The notes under the pieces are model-generated. The model had not been told where the DNA came from, made no database searches, and saw only the letters and a list, made by a program, of their open reading frames with translations. The translations under genes and the position numbers were made by a program. From Actinomycetes bacterium (GTDB taxonomy: Bacteria > Actinomycetota > Actinomycetes > Propionibacteriales > Propionibacteriaceae): a stretch of 41,299 nt of DNA. How positions within the stretch are numbered: the stretch's first letter is position 1; the number at the start of each line of letters is the position of its first letter. Of this stretch, positions 1 through 8,451 are shown in pieces. The stretch is taken from contig JAUHXZ010000019.1 of the NCBI GenBank assembly GCA_030426725.1, positions 1-41,299 of the forward strand, read 5' to 3'.

Positions 1-1365
1 GACGAGGTGAGCGGCTACACCGATGTCGACGGCGACGGCAGCCTCACCGGGCTGCTCGCGTATCTGGATGCGGAGGAGGACTGGGGCGAAGGGCTGCAGC
101 AGGCCGTTCCGTCGGAGGTCGACTCCGTCAAGCTGATGACCGTCCACCGTGCCAAGGGACTCGAATGGGACACGGTGTTCCTGCCGGCCCTGGTGGACAA
201 GGTCTTCCCCTCGGAGGCGCGCTCCGGCATCTGGCCCCAGCGCGCGGAGGTCCTTCCCGCTGGCATCAGGGGCGACGCGGACGCCATCCCTCAGCTCCGC
301 GAGCACACCAAGGCAGGGCTAGCCGCCTACCGGGAGGCCGTCGCCGCGGAGCACCGCCTCGCCGAGGACCGTTTGGCCTATGTCGCGGCCACCCGGGCCA
401 AGCGGTTGCTGGTCGCGTCGGGCCACGTCTGGACGCCGGGCAACGTGCGGCCCCGCGCGGAGTCGCCGTTCTTCGCCGTCCTTCGGGAACTCGCCTCGGT
501 GCACGGTCGGCATCTCGACGCCGCCACCCGTGACCTCGAGACCAACCCGGTGCCCGCCGAGCCCGCCAGACGGTCCTGGCCCGTCGAACTCGACCCCGAC
601 GTCGTAGCCGGCCGCAGGGAGGCCTCGGACCTGGTCGACGAAGCATCGCGGCTCCTAGGGTCCGCGGAGCCGGACGGAGACGCATGGGCGTGGGGATCGG
701 CCACCTCCACCCTGGAGGAGGCCGCGCTCGTCGACGAGTGGGACCGGACGGCGGCCCACCTCACGGACCTCCTGAACCGGCGACGGGTGCGGGAGGTCGT
801 GCTCCCAGAGGGCCTGTCCGCGACGGCGGTGATGGCACTGCGGGCAGATCCGGACAAGTTCGCGGCGTCGCTGCTGCGCCGCATGCCACGCCGGCCGTCG
901 GGCGCCGCCCGGACGGGCACCCGGTTCCACGCGTGGGTGCAGCGGCGGTTCGAACTGCCGTCGGCGTTGGAGGAGCTCACCGAGGAGCCCCAGGGCGACC
1001 CGTCGGAGGTCGAGGAACTCATCGAAGCCTTCCAGCGGGGCCGGTTCGCCCACCTGACCCCCCTCGGGGTCGAGGTCGCGTTCGTCCTGCCTCGCGGTGG
1101 CCACATCCTCCGGGGCCGGATTGACGCGGTCTACGACTGGCGCAGGGACGGTCTCGACTACCTGGTGGTGGACTGGAAGACCTCCACACGTGCCGCGGAT
1201 CCGCTTCAGCTGGCCGTCTACCGGCAGGCGTGGGCCGAGGCCCGCGGCGTCTCGCCCGAACGGGTCGGCGCGGCCTTCTACCATGTACTGACAGACAACC
1301 TGCGCATCGTGGACGCGCCCGCGTCCCTCATCGATGACGCCCTCGCCACCGCGGAGGATGGATGA
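1..1365 (+). CDS. adnB: ATP-dependent helicase-nuclease, AdnB-like, C-terminal part (5' truncated by window)
   Basis: The reading frame is open from the first base, so this is the last ~454 residues of a larger UvrD/Rep-family protein. Visible helicase parts are motif V (LMTVHRAKGLEWD, fragment residues ~45-57) and motif VI (LAYVAATRAKRLL, ~124-136). A RecB-like PD-(D/E)XK nuclease follows, with GTRFHAWVQ (~303), GRIDAVYD and VVDWKTS (~390-396). This helicase-plus-nuclease layout belongs to AdnA/AdnB, which resects double-strand breaks in actinobacteria in place of RecBCD. I prefer AdnB because in mycobacteria AdnB is the second gene and lies close to nudC, as here; AdnA cannot be excluded without the upstream sequence. 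The stop overlaps the nudC start (ATGA). The GTG at base 7 is not the true start. Confidence 0.85.
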   Translation, partial: DEVSGYTDVDGDGSLTGLLAYLDAEEDWGEGLQQAVPSEVDSVKLMTVHRAKGLEWDTVFLPALVDKVFPSEARSGIWPQRAEVLPAGIRGDADAIPQLREHTKAGLAAYREAVAAEHRLAEDRLAYVAATRAKRLLVASGHVWTPGNVRPRAESPFFAVLRELASVHGRHLDAATRDLETNPVPAEPARRSWPVELDPDVVAGRREASDLVDEASRLLGSAEPDGDAWAWGSATSTLEEAALVDEWDRTAAHLTDLLNRRRVREVVLPEGLSATAVMALRADPDKFAASLLRRMPRRPSGAARTGTRFHAWVQRRFELPSALEELTEEPQGDPSEVEELIEAFQRGRFAHLTPLGVEVAFVLPRGGHILRGRIDAVYDWRRDGLDYLVVDWKTSTRAADPLQLAVYRQAWAEARGVSPERVGAAFYHVLTDNLRIVDAPASLIDDALATAEDG

Positions 1366-2192
1366 ACCACTGGACCCGCCCCTCGGGCCTCGACAGGACG
1401 CAGTCCCTGCGCGTGGAGGAACGGGTCGCGCAGGAGTGGTCCGCCGCCGCGGTGCTGATGGTGGACCCGCACGGCAACCTGGCCGCCGAACGGGGCCGCC
1501 CGAGGCTGCTGACCCAGCGGGGTAGTCAACTCCCCGAGGACATTCTCCTGGGGTGGTTCGGCGGGCGTCCCTGGTTCGTCCGTCCTGTGACCGCCGTCGA
1601 CGGGGAGGCCGTGGGGTGGCGGGATCTGGACCCGGCGGACTCGGACCCTCTGGCAGCGGCGGTCGCGCTCACCCGCTGGCATGCGACCGGACCCCTGTGC
1701 GAGCGGTGCGGGGAGTCGACCCAGCCGGACCTCATGGGGGCCAGGAGGATCTGCCCGCGCTGCGGCACCCTCGCGTTCCCCCGGATCGACCCCTGCATCA
1801 TCGTCGCCATCACCGATCCCGACGACCGGCTCCTCCTCGCCCGGCAGGGACCGTGGCCGGAGGGGCGATTCTCCGTCATCGCGGGCTTCATCGAGGCCGG
1901 GGAGTCCGCCGAGCAGGCGTGTCACCGGGAGGCGTCTGAGGAGGTCGGCGTGACCATCGGCGCGCTGCGGTACGTGTCCAGTCAGCCGTGGCCCATGCCC
2001 CGGTCGCTGATGCTCGGCTTCGAGGCACGGGCGGAGGACGGCCGGATACGAGTCGACGGCGACGAGATCGTCGAGGGTGCGTATCACACCCGTTCCGAGC
2101 TCGCCGCCGCCGTCGAGTCAGGTTCTGTCAGACTGCCCGGCCGGCTGTCGATCGCCAGGCACCTGATCGAGCGGTGGCTCAGCCCTCGTTGA
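1362..2192 (+). CDS. nudC: NAD(+) diphosphatase NudC (Nudix, zinc ribbon)
   Basis: This 276-residue protein is predicted to hydrolyse NAD(H) to NMN(H) and AMP and, in the characterised family, to remove NAD caps from RNA. A four-cysteine zinc ribbon (CERCG ... CPRCG, ~residues 110-130) precedes the Nudix box, which starts at GFIEAGES (~175) and includes REASEEVG. The family signature SQPWPMPRSLM follows directly and separates NudC from other Nudix enzymes. The length is normal for bacterial NudC. The ATG overlaps the stop of the upstream helicase-nuclease by three bases, so translation is probably coupled. The 3' end overlaps the convergent zinc-ribbon gene by 14 bases. Confidence 0.95.
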   Translation: MNHWTRPSGLDRTQSLRVEERVAQEWSAAAVLMVDPHGNLAAERGRPRLLTQRGSQLPEDILLGWFGGRPWFVRPVTAVDGEAVGWRDLDPADSDPLAAAVALTRWHATGPLCERCGESTQPDLMGARRICPRCGTLAFPRIDPCIIVAITDPDDRLLLARQGPWPEGRFSVIAGFIEAGESAEQACHREASEEVGVTIGALRYVSSQPWPMPRSLMLGFEARAEDGRIRVDGDEIVEGAYHTRSELAAAVESGSVRLPGRLSIARHLIERWLSPR

Positions 2193-2379
2193 GGCGAGCG
2201 GTCTCGTCCTGGATCCGGCTGGCCACCTCGCTGAGCTTCTCACGGTGCTGAGCAGCGTGGTGCGCGCAGAACAGGAGTTCGCCGCCGGAGCGGAGGAATA
2301 CCCGCAGGTAGGCCTGTGCACCGCAGCGGTCACAGCGGTCGATAGCAGTCAACGTCGGGTCCATGGCAACTTCAGTCAT
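2179..2379 (-). CDS. Small zinc-ribbon-like protein (DUF7455-type)
   Basis: A 66-residue protein with CDRCG (~residues 16-20) and a second cluster FCAHH (~38-42), an apparent Cys3His zinc-binding pair around a short beta hairpin (AYLRVFLRSGGELL). The C-terminal third is charged and helical. I chose the ATG at 2379 because a strong Shine-Dalgarno (AGGAGGAGG) lies just upstream on this strand; the longer open frame upstream overlaps the parE promoter and gene and is a shadow. It resembles the small actinobacterial DUF7455 proteins found beside parE/gyrB-like genes. Its function is unknown. It is divergent from parE with 126 bases between starts, so the two could share regulation. Confidence 0.8.
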   Translation of the reverse strand: MTEVAMDPTLTAIDRCDRCGAQAYLRVFLRSGGELLFCAHHAAQHREKLSEVASRIQDETARLNEG

Positions 2380-2493
2380 CGCGGTTCCTCCTCCTGTGCG
2401 GTAGGTCATCAGTTGTACCAACGTAGCGGGTCGGCCAAATGTTCCCGCAAGCGTCCATGGCGTTTCGCGTCGGGCGCCCTCCGGACCGACCGG

Positions 2494-2505
2494 TAGCCTG
2501 GGCCG
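2494..2505 (+). promoter_or_regulatory. Predicted leaderless promoter of parE
   Basis: TAGCCT (2494-2499) fits the actinobacterial -10 pattern TANNNT and ends six bases before the GTG at 2506. No Shine-Dalgarno lies in between. The geometry predicts transcription starting at or within a base or two of the start codon. No clear -35 is visible. Confidence 0.55.
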
Positions 2506-4584
2506 GTGCAGACACCGAAGAGCAAGCAGCCGCACTCCCGGGACTACGAGGCCAAGAACCTCCTGGTGCTCGAGGGTCTCGAGGCGGTGCGCAAACGACC
2601 GGCCATGTACATCGGCTCCACGGACACCCGCGGGCTCATGCACTGCCTGTGGGAGATCATCGACAACGCCGTGGACGAGGCGTTGTCGGGGCACGGAGAC
2701 CGCATCGAGGTGGTGCTCGGCGAGGACGGGTCCGTGGCCGTCACCGACCATGCGCGAGGCATCCCGGTCGACACCGAGCCACGGACCGGGCTGAGCGGCG
2801 TCGAGGTCGTGTTCACCAAACTGCACGCCGGTGGCAAGTTCGGCAACTCGTCCTACAACGCCACCGGCGGTCTGCACGGCGTGGGCGCATCCGTGGTGAA
2901 CGCGCTCAGCACCCGGCTCGACGTCGAAGTGGACCGCGGCGGCGCCACTTGGTCGATGAGCTTCCGGCGGGGCGTGCCGGGGGTCTTCGACGGCGACGGC
3001 CCGGACGCCCCTTTCACCCCCGGCGGCGGGCTGAGGAAGACCGGACGCGTGGCCAAGGGCACAACCGGCACGCGAGTGCGCTACTGGCCCGACCGGCAGA
3101 TCTTCCTCGCCGACGCCGAACTGTCGGTCGAGCACCTGCACGACCGGGCGCGGCAGACGTCGTTCCTGGTACCGGGGCTGGCCATCGACGTCGAGGACAC
3201 GAGGACGGGCGAACCGAGACGCGAATCATTCGTGCACGTCGGGGGCATCGCCGAATTCGCGGACTACCTCGCACACGACGCACCATTGACTGAGGTCCTG
3301 AGGCTGCAGGGGCACGACGCCTTCGTCGAGACGGTCCCGATGCTCGACGAGTCGGGGGCCATGACCCCGACCGACGTGGACCGCGACCTCGAGGTCGACA
3401 TCGCGGTGCGTTGGGGCACCGGCTACGACACGACGGTCAAGTCGTTCGTCAACATCATCGCCACGCCGAAGGGCGGCACGCATGTGGCGGGCTTCGAACG
3501 GGGCCTCACCCGGGCGTTCGTGAAGTCCCTCGACGGGACCAGACTGCTCAAGTCCGGGGAGGAGATCGTCAAGGACGACTGTCTCGAGGGGCTGACGGCC
3601 GTGGTGACGGTCCGCCTCGCCGAACCCCAGTTCGAGGGGCAGACCAAGGAGGTCCTCGGCACCCCGCCGGTGCAGCGGCTGGTCACGGCGATCGTCGAGC
3701 GCGAGTTGACCGAGTTCCTCACCAGCTCCAAGGCTGCGGTCCGCCCGGTTGCGCGCACCTTGATGGAGAAGGTGGTCGGCGCCGCCCGCACCCGCGTCCA
3801 GGCTCGGGCACACAAGGAGAACCAGCGGCGCAAGAACGCCCTGGAGTCTTCGGCGCTGCCGACGAAGCTCAAGGACTGCCGCTCGTCGGCCGTCGACAAC
3901 ACCGAGCTGTTCATCGTCGAGGGCGACTCCGCGCTCGGCACCGCCAACGTGGCACGCATGTCGGAGTTCCAGGCCCTGCTGCCCATCAGGGGGAAGATTC
4001 TCAACGTCCAGAAGGCCTCCGTCGGGGACATGCTCAAGAACGCCGAATGCGCGTCGATCATCCAGGTCGTCGGCGCCGGATCCGGCCGCACCTTCGACGT
4101 GGACGCGGCCCGCTACGGGAAGATCATCTTCATGGCCGACGCGGACGCCGACGGTGCGCACATCCGAACCTTGTTGGCGACGCTGTTCTTCCGCTACATG
4201 CGCCCTCTGGTGGAGGCCGGCAGGGTCTACTCGGCGGTCCCACCTCTCCACCGGTTCGAGCTCATCAACCCCAAACGTGGCTACGACAAGTACATCTACA
4301 CGTACTCCGACGCGGAGTACCAGCGGAAGGCGGCCGAGCTCACCAAGCGCGGCCAGGCGTTCAAGGAACCACAGCGCTACAAGGGCCTGGGCGAGATGGA
4401 CGCCGACCAGTTGGCCGAGACCACGATGAACCCCCGCCACCGGACGCTGCGTAGGCTCACGGTCGACGACGCGGCGGCGGCTGAGCACGTGTTCGAGATG
4501 CTGATGGGCAACAACGTCGGGCCCCGCAAGGAGTTCATCGTCGAGGGGGCCTACGCGCTGGAGGCGGACCGGATCGACGCCTGA
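2506..4584 (+). CDS. parE: DNA topoisomerase IV-type subunit B (ATP-hydrolysing)
   Basis: This 692-residue type IIA topoisomerase B subunit holds the GHKL ATPase domain (EIIDNAVDEALSG near residue 50; TGGLHGVGASVVN near 125), a transducer domain, a TOPRIM domain with the catalytic-Glu motif EGDSALGTA (~470) and the metal-binding DADADGAH, and the C-terminal QRYKGLGEMDADQL and NPRHRTL segments. EGDSALGTA in place of the GyrB-type EGDSAGGSA, and the partner parC gene 4.4 kb away, suggest the actinobacterial ParE used for chromosome decatenation and not GyrB. The GTG start sits six bases after a -10-like TAGCCT and has no ribosome-binding site, so the message is probably leaderless. It converges on lutC with a three-base gap. 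Confidence 0.93.
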   Translation: MQTPKSKQPHSRDYEAKNLLVLEGLEAVRKRPAMYIGSTDTRGLMHCLWEIIDNAVDEALSGHGDRIEVVLGEDGSVAVTDHARGIPVDTEPRTGLSGVEVVFTKLHAGGKFGNSSYNATGGLHGVGASVVNALSTRLDVEVDRGGATWSMSFRRGVPGVFDGDGPDAPFTPGGGLRKTGRVAKGTTGTRVRYWPDRQIFLADAELSVEHLHDRARQTSFLVPGLAIDVEDTRTGEPRRESFVHVGGIAEFADYLAHDAPLTEVLRLQGHDAFVETVPMLDESGAMTPTDVDRDLEVDIAVRWGTGYDTTVKSFVNIIATPKGGTHVAGFERGLTRAFVKSLDGTRLLKSGEEIVKDDCLEGLTAVVTVRLAEPQFEGQTKEVLGTPPVQRLVTAIVERELTEFLTSSKAAVRPVARTLMEKVVGAARTRVQARAHKENQRRKNALESSALPTKLKDCRSSAVDNTELFIVEGDSALGTANVARMSEFQALLPIRGKILNVQKASVGDMLKNAECASIIQVVGAGSGRTFDVDAARYGKIIFMADADADGAHIRTLLATLFFRYMRPLVEAGRVYSAVPPLHRFELINPKRGYDKYIYTYSDAEYQRKAAELTKRGQAFKEPQRYKGLGEMDADQLAETTMNPRHRTLRRLTVDDAAAAEHVFEMLMGNNVGPRKEFIVEGAYALEADRIDA

Positions 4585-4587
4585 CTG

Positions 4588-5235
4588 TCACTCGGCCAGG
4601 ATCACCGCGAGGTGCCGGGGGCCGTGCACACCCTCGACCCGCGTGAGTTCGATGTCGCTCGTGGCGGACCCCCCGCTCAGCCAGGTGACCGGTCGGCCGC
4701 GCCGCATGGCGGGGCCGAGGACGGCGAGCCCTTCCGGGACGTCGCTGACCACCTGGTCCGCCCGCACCACGCAGACGTGCCGGTCGGGCAGCAGGCTGAG
4801 CACGCGGCGGCCCTGCCCTTCAGTGTGGTCCAGGGCGATGGTGCCAGAGTCGGCCATCGCGACCGCGGCAGTGGTGACCACGGCGTCGACGACGTCCAGA
4901 TCGGCGTTCCCGAGCGGCGGATCGTCGCGCAGGACCCCGACACCGGAACCGATCGCCTCGGCCCAGGACTCCGGCAGCCCGGGCGGGAGCACCACGCTCG
5001 CCGCGCCGAGCCGGGCGAGGGCATCGGCCACCGCGCGGGCAACGTCGTCGGCGGTGCACCGTGTGACGGTGGCGCCGTAGTCGATGACCTTCTCGATGAA
5101 GTCGGCGAGCACGTCGTCAGTGGGCAGCGCACGGCCGTAGATCCAGTCGATGGGGGAGTCCTGTGCGGGATCCGCGTCGGTGACGTCGGTCGTGGCGGCG
5201 CGGACCCGACGCAGCACCTCGTCCCGCGCGTTCAC
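4588..5235 (-). CDS. lutC: Lactate utilization protein C (LUD domain)
   Basis: A 215-residue LUD-domain protein, third gene of the lutABC operon, whose products together oxidise L-lactate to pyruvate. LutC has no known redox motif and is thought to be an accessory subunit. Family marks here are MADSGTIALDHTEGQGRRVLS and the C-terminal GGSATSDIELTRVEGVHGPRHL, typical of LutC and related LUD proteins. I chose the GTG at 5235, which overlaps the lutB stop (GTGA) and gives a normal N-terminus (MNARDEVLRRVR); the longer frame reads back through lutB. The 3' end nearly touches the convergent parE gene and I see no terminator between them. Confidence 0.92.
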   Translation of the reverse strand: MNARDEVLRRVRAATTDVTDADPAQDSPIDWIYGRALPTDDVLADFIEKVIDYGATVTRCTADDVARAVADALARLGAASVVLPPGLPESWAEAIGSGVGVLRDDPPLGNADLDVVDAVVTTAAVAMADSGTIALDHTEGQGRRVLSLLPDRHVCVVRADQVVSDVPEGLAVLGPAMRRGRPVTWLSGGSATSDIELTRVEGVHGPRHLAVILAE

Positions 5236-6704
5236 CGGTCGTCCTCGTCGTGATGGTCCCGCCACCAGCGGCGGAAGGTCCGGGCAGCTGGAGGGGCGGT
5301 GTCGCGGGCGCCGAGCCAGCGGGACGCCACCGGGAGGGGCAGCGGCCCGATCCACCGGTCGCGCAGAACCCTGCCGGCAGCCTGCGTCGCGCCCTGGGCG
5401 CGTTCGAGGTTGGGTCCCTCGGCCATGGCCCATTCGGCCGCCTTCATGGCGACCCGTTCGGCGCTGGGGCGACCCGCCTTCTTGTGGTCGACGGCCTCGC
5501 GCCTGAGGTGGACGAGGATGTCGGTGATCGGGATCCGCACCGGACACACGTCGTTGCACGCTCCGCACAGTGTCGAGGCGAAGGGGAGCGCGGCGTCCTT
5601 CGGGTCGTCCATGCCCCGTAGCTGGGGGCCGAGGATCGCTCCGATGGGGCCCGGGTACGGCGATCCGTAGGCGTGTCCACCGACCCGTTCGTACACGGGA
5701 CAGATGTTGAGGCAGGCGGAGCAGCGCACGCAGCGCAGAGCGGGCCTGCCCACGGGGTCGGCGAGCGCGTTGGTGCGGCCATTGTCCAGCAGGATCACAT
5801 GCAGGTCCTGCGGGCCGTCCCCCGATGTGGGGCCGTTCCAGAACGAGGTGTACGGGTTCATCCGCTCGCCGGTGGAGGAACGGGGGAGGAGCTTGAGGAA
5901 GATCTCGAGGTCCTCCACGGTCGGGACCAGCTTCTCGATCCCGACGATTGAGACCACCGTCTCAGGGAGGGTCAGGCACATCCGGCCGTTGCCCTCCGAC
6001 TCCACCACGACGAGCGTGCCCGTCTCGGCGACCAGGAAGTTGGCGCCGGAGACCGCCATCCGGGCGCGCAGGAACTTCTCCCGTAGGTGGCTGCGCGCCG
6101 CGGCGCTGAGCTCGGCCGGGTCGTCGGTCATCGCGGCGGGGGCCGGTGCACCGTAGCGACCCATCTGGACCTCGAAGATGTCACGCACCTCGGCGCGGTT
6201 GCGGTGGATCGCCGGCACGAGGATGTGACTGGGAAGATCGTTGCCCAACTGGACAATCAGCTCTGCGAGATCCGTCTCCCACGCCGCGATTCCGTTGGCC
6301 TCCAGGTGCTCGTTGAGTTCGATCTCCTGGGTGACCATGGATTTGATCTTGACCAGCTCGTCGATGCCCTTGGCGTGGGCTATGTCGGTGACGATCCGGT
6401 TCGCCTCGGCGCCGTCGCGAGCCCAGTGCACGGTGACTCCGGCGGCGGTCATCGCCCCTTCCGCCTCAAGGAGGTACCCCTCAAGGTGGCGCAGGGTGCG
6501 GTCCTTGATCTGGGCGGCGGCCGTGCGCAGTTGCTCCCAGTCCGCGACCTCGTCGGCGCGCTCAGCCCGCTTCTCCCGGATGCTGGTCGTCGCGTGGCGG
6601 AGGTTCCGGCGCTGCTCGGCCTTGTCGAGGGCGCCTGGGGCGGCCTTGGGGAAGGGAGGGATGCCGAGCCAGCTTCCGGGCTCCGGGGTGCGGCGCGCGG
6701 TCAC
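5232..6704 (-). CDS. lutB: Lactate utilization protein B (LUD plus ferredoxin-type Fe-S domains)
   Basis: A 490-residue iron-sulfur protein of the LutABC lactate oxidase. The N-terminal two thirds is the LUD domain (VKIKSMVTQEIELNEHLEANG; VAETGTLVVVESEGNGRM). The C-terminal part carries two [4Fe-4S] cluster motifs, CVRCSACLNICPVYE and CGACNDVCPVRIP, followed by a conserved helical tail. The length is close to that of Bacillus LutB. The GTG at 6704 overlaps the lutA stop as GTGA, and lutC starts the same way at the other end, so all three are one translationally coupled unit. It probably passes lactate electrons to the respiratory chain; the physiological acceptor cannot be read from sequence. 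Confidence 0.94.
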   Translation of the reverse strand: MTARRTPEPGSWLGIPPFPKAAPGALDKAEQRRNLRHATTSIREKRAERADEVADWEQLRTAAAQIKDRTLRHLEGYLLEAEGAMTAAGVTVHWARDGAEANRIVTDIAHAKGIDELVKIKSMVTQEIELNEHLEANGIAAWETDLAELIVQLGNDLPSHILVPAIHRNRAEVRDIFEVQMGRYGAPAPAAMTDDPAELSAAARSHLREKFLRARMAVSGANFLVAETGTLVVVESEGNGRMCLTLPETVVSIVGIEKLVPTVEDLEIFLKLLPRSSTGERMNPYTSFWNGPTSGDGPQDLHVILLDNGRTNALADPVGRPALRCVRCSACLNICPVYERVGGHAYGSPYPGPIGAILGPQLRGMDDPKDAALPFASTLCGACNDVCPVRIPITDILVHLRREAVDHKKAGRPSAERVAMKAAEWAMAEGPNLERAQGATQAAGRVLRDRWIGPLPLPVASRWLGARDTAPPAARTFRRWWRDHHDEDDR

Positions 6705-7585
6705 GGTGTTTCCGGCCCCGTCGCGGCCAGCACCTCGGCCAGGTGGATGGTCCGTACTCCCGCGCGCTGCCGGTGCAGGACGCCCCCGATGTTCATGAGG
6801 CAGGCATGGTCGACCGAGACGACGAACTCCGCGTCGGTGGCCCTGACGTGGCGCGCCTTGTCGGAGGCCATCGCCACGGACACGGCGGGGTTCTTGAGGG
6901 AGAAGGTGCCGCCGAATCCGCAGCACTGGTCGGCTTCGGGGAGGGGAACGAGGTCGAGGCCACGGACCCGGCGGAGCAACTGCAGGGGGCGGTCACCGAC
7001 CCGTGCGACGCGGGCACTGTGGCAGGACGGGTGGTAGGTGACACGGTGGGGGAAGTGCGCGCCGACGTCGACGATCCCCAGCACGTCGACGATGAACTCG
7101 GTGAGTTCGTAGGTCCGGGAGGCGACGGCGGCGGCGGCCGTCGCGAGCGACTGATCCCCGGCATGCCGGGCGAGCATCGCGTGCTGGTCGCGCACCGAAC
7201 CGACGCAACTGCCGGACGGCGCGACGATGTAGTCGTATCCCGCGAAGGTCTCGACATGGTTGCGCACGGCCGGCAGGGCCTCGTCCCAGTAGCCGGTGTT
7301 GGTCATTATCTGCCCGCAGCAGGTCTGGCGTTCGGGAAACGAAACCCGGCATCCAAGCCGCTCCAGCAGCGTGACGGTGGCGATGGGGATCGACGGCCGC
7401 ATCGTGTCCGCGATGCAGGTGGCGAACAGGGCCACCGCCGGACCCGCGACCCCGGCCGGTGCGTCGACGGCGTCCCGACGGGTGGCATCCGGGCGCACGT
7501 CCGGCTCCGGTGGGAGGTGCGCGGGGACGGGCATGGGAACTCCGGTGTCCAGGTTCGGGCGGACCTGGGTGGTCCGACCATTCAT
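6701..7585 (-). CDS. lutA: Lactate utilization protein A (CCG-domain Fe-S oxidoreductase)
   Basis: First gene of the lut operon. The core has two cysteine-rich CCG motifs, RQTCCGQIMTNTG and DQCCGFGGTFSLK, which bind an Fe-S cofactor in LutA, GlpC and heterodisulfide reductase B. The core usually begins close to the protein start with a phrase like VALFATC; here that lies at residue 51, so the ATG at 7585 leaves a proline-rich extension of ~50 residues. I kept this ATG because a -10-like TAGGCT on this strand (7591-7596) sits five bases upstream, with TTGCTG at a -35 distance. Internal starts, for example at MPVPAHL, are possible. The divergent GntR gene begins 113 bases away and probably controls the operon. 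Confidence 0.88.
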   Translation of the reverse strand: MNGRTTQVRPNLDTGVPMPVPAHLPPEPDVRPDATRRDAVDAPAGVAGPAVALFATCIADTMRPSIPIATVTLLERLGCRVSFPERQTCCGQIMTNTGYWDEALPAVRNHVETFAGYDYIVAPSGSCVGSVRDQHAMLARHAGDQSLATAAAAVASRTYELTEFIVDVLGIVDVGAHFPHRVTYHPSCHSARVARVGDRPLQLLRRVRGLDLVPLPEADQCCGFGGTFSLKNPAVSVAMASDKARHVRATDAEFVVSVDHACLMNIGGVLHRQRAGVRTIHLAEVLAATGPETP

Positions 7586-7697
7586 CGCCGAGCCTACAAA
7601 CCCCACGGGGCCGTCAGCAAGGGGGATGAGCGCGCGGCCGCACAGCTCCAGCCCGCCCGGCCGGGCGGGCCGCGGGGTTGTCGGGCATGATGTGTCT
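7586..7697. promoter_or_regulatory. Divergent lutA / gntR control region with 20-bp GC palindrome
   Basis: The 112-base gap holds predicted -10 elements for both genes: TAGGCT for lutA (minus, 7591-7596) and CATGAT for the regulator (plus, 7686-7691, six bases before its ATG). Between them, 7651-7670 is a perfect 20-bp palindrome whose left half is GCCCGCCCGG. FCD-type GntR regulators usually bind short TNGTNNNACNA-like sites, and I do not see a convincing one, so the real operator is unassigned. Confidence 0.5.
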
Positions 7698-8447
7698 ATG
7701 GTCGGACCAGAGGTGGGAGCCCAGGAGCCCTTGATGCAGGGCGGTTCGCGGGGGTTCGACACGGCACTCACCTGCATCTCGGACCGCATCCTCAACGGGC
7801 GCTACGTGTCGGGCACGAGATTGCCGGCGGAGCGTGCGCTGGCAGCCGAACTGGGCGTCAGCAGGGGAGCGGTGCGCGAGGCGATCAAGGTGCTGCAGGC
7901 GCAGGGGATCGTCACCGCGTCGGTCGGCGCGGGGCACGGCACCCGCATCAGCACCACCCAGGGGTCGGCGTTCGGTCGGATGCTCCGGCTGCATCTCGCG
8001 CTCAACTCCACGTCATACGACGACCTCACCGACACCCGGGTCGTACTCGAGCGGGCCGCGGCCGAGGCAGCGGCGCGACACCCCGACGCAGTGGGCCTCG
8101 CGGAGATGCGGAGGCTCGCCGGTGGTATGCAGGGGGCGACGGACATCGCCGGATTCAACGACCTGGATACGGCCTTCCACCTCGCGATCGCGGCGATGGC
8201 CGACAACAGCCTCATCCGGGACCTCACGATCGCCATCCGCGAGGCAGTCGCGGGACGGATTCTCGAAGCGGAACACCGCCTCGACGACTGGCCCGGCATG
8301 AGGCGCCGGCTGCTACGCGAGCACGACGAGATCCTGGGTGCCCTCGAAGGCGGGGACGGTCCGGGGGCCGCGGACCTCTGCGAGCACCACATCCGGCGGG
8401 CCCACAGGGTCCTCCTACCGGCTCTAGGCGACGAGGGGACGGCCTAG
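7698..8447 (+). CDS. GntR-family regulator, FCD (FadR/LldR) type, probable lactate regulator
   Basis: A 249-residue transcription factor. The N-terminal winged helix spans ~residues 20-90 (RLPAERALAAELGVSRGAVREAIKVL). The C-terminal FCD effector domain has the expected helical pattern and candidate metal-binding His residues in FHLAIAAMADN, LREHDEI and CEHHIRRAH. Divergent placement beside lutABC and the FCD class, which includes lactate regulators such as LldR, suggest that it senses lactate or a related organic acid and controls lut; this is inferred from context. I chose the ATG at 7698, which sits six bases after CATGAT. Upstream in-frame codons run into lutA antisense sequence and were rejected. 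Confidence 0.87.
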   Translation: MVGPEVGAQEPLMQGGSRGFDTALTCISDRILNGRYVSGTRLPAERALAAELGVSRGAVREAIKVLQAQGIVTASVGAGHGTRISTTQGSAFGRMLRLHLALNSTSYDDLTDTRVVLERAAAEAAARHPDAVGLAEMRRLAGGMQGATDIAGFNDLDTAFHLAIAAMADNSLIRDLTIAIREAVAGRILEAEHRLDDWPGMRRRLLREHDEILGALEGGDGPGAADLCEHHIRRAHRVLLPALGDEGTA

Positions 8448-8451
8448 ATCA

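Noticed and set aside
7..9. GTG as a start codon for the first gene
   Set aside because: The frame is already open upstream to base 1 and the protein lacks its N-terminal helicase motifs, so the gene begins outside the window.
3226..4488. 420-residue antisense frame inside parE
   Set aside because: Mirror of the parE codon pattern, with no start signal or motif.
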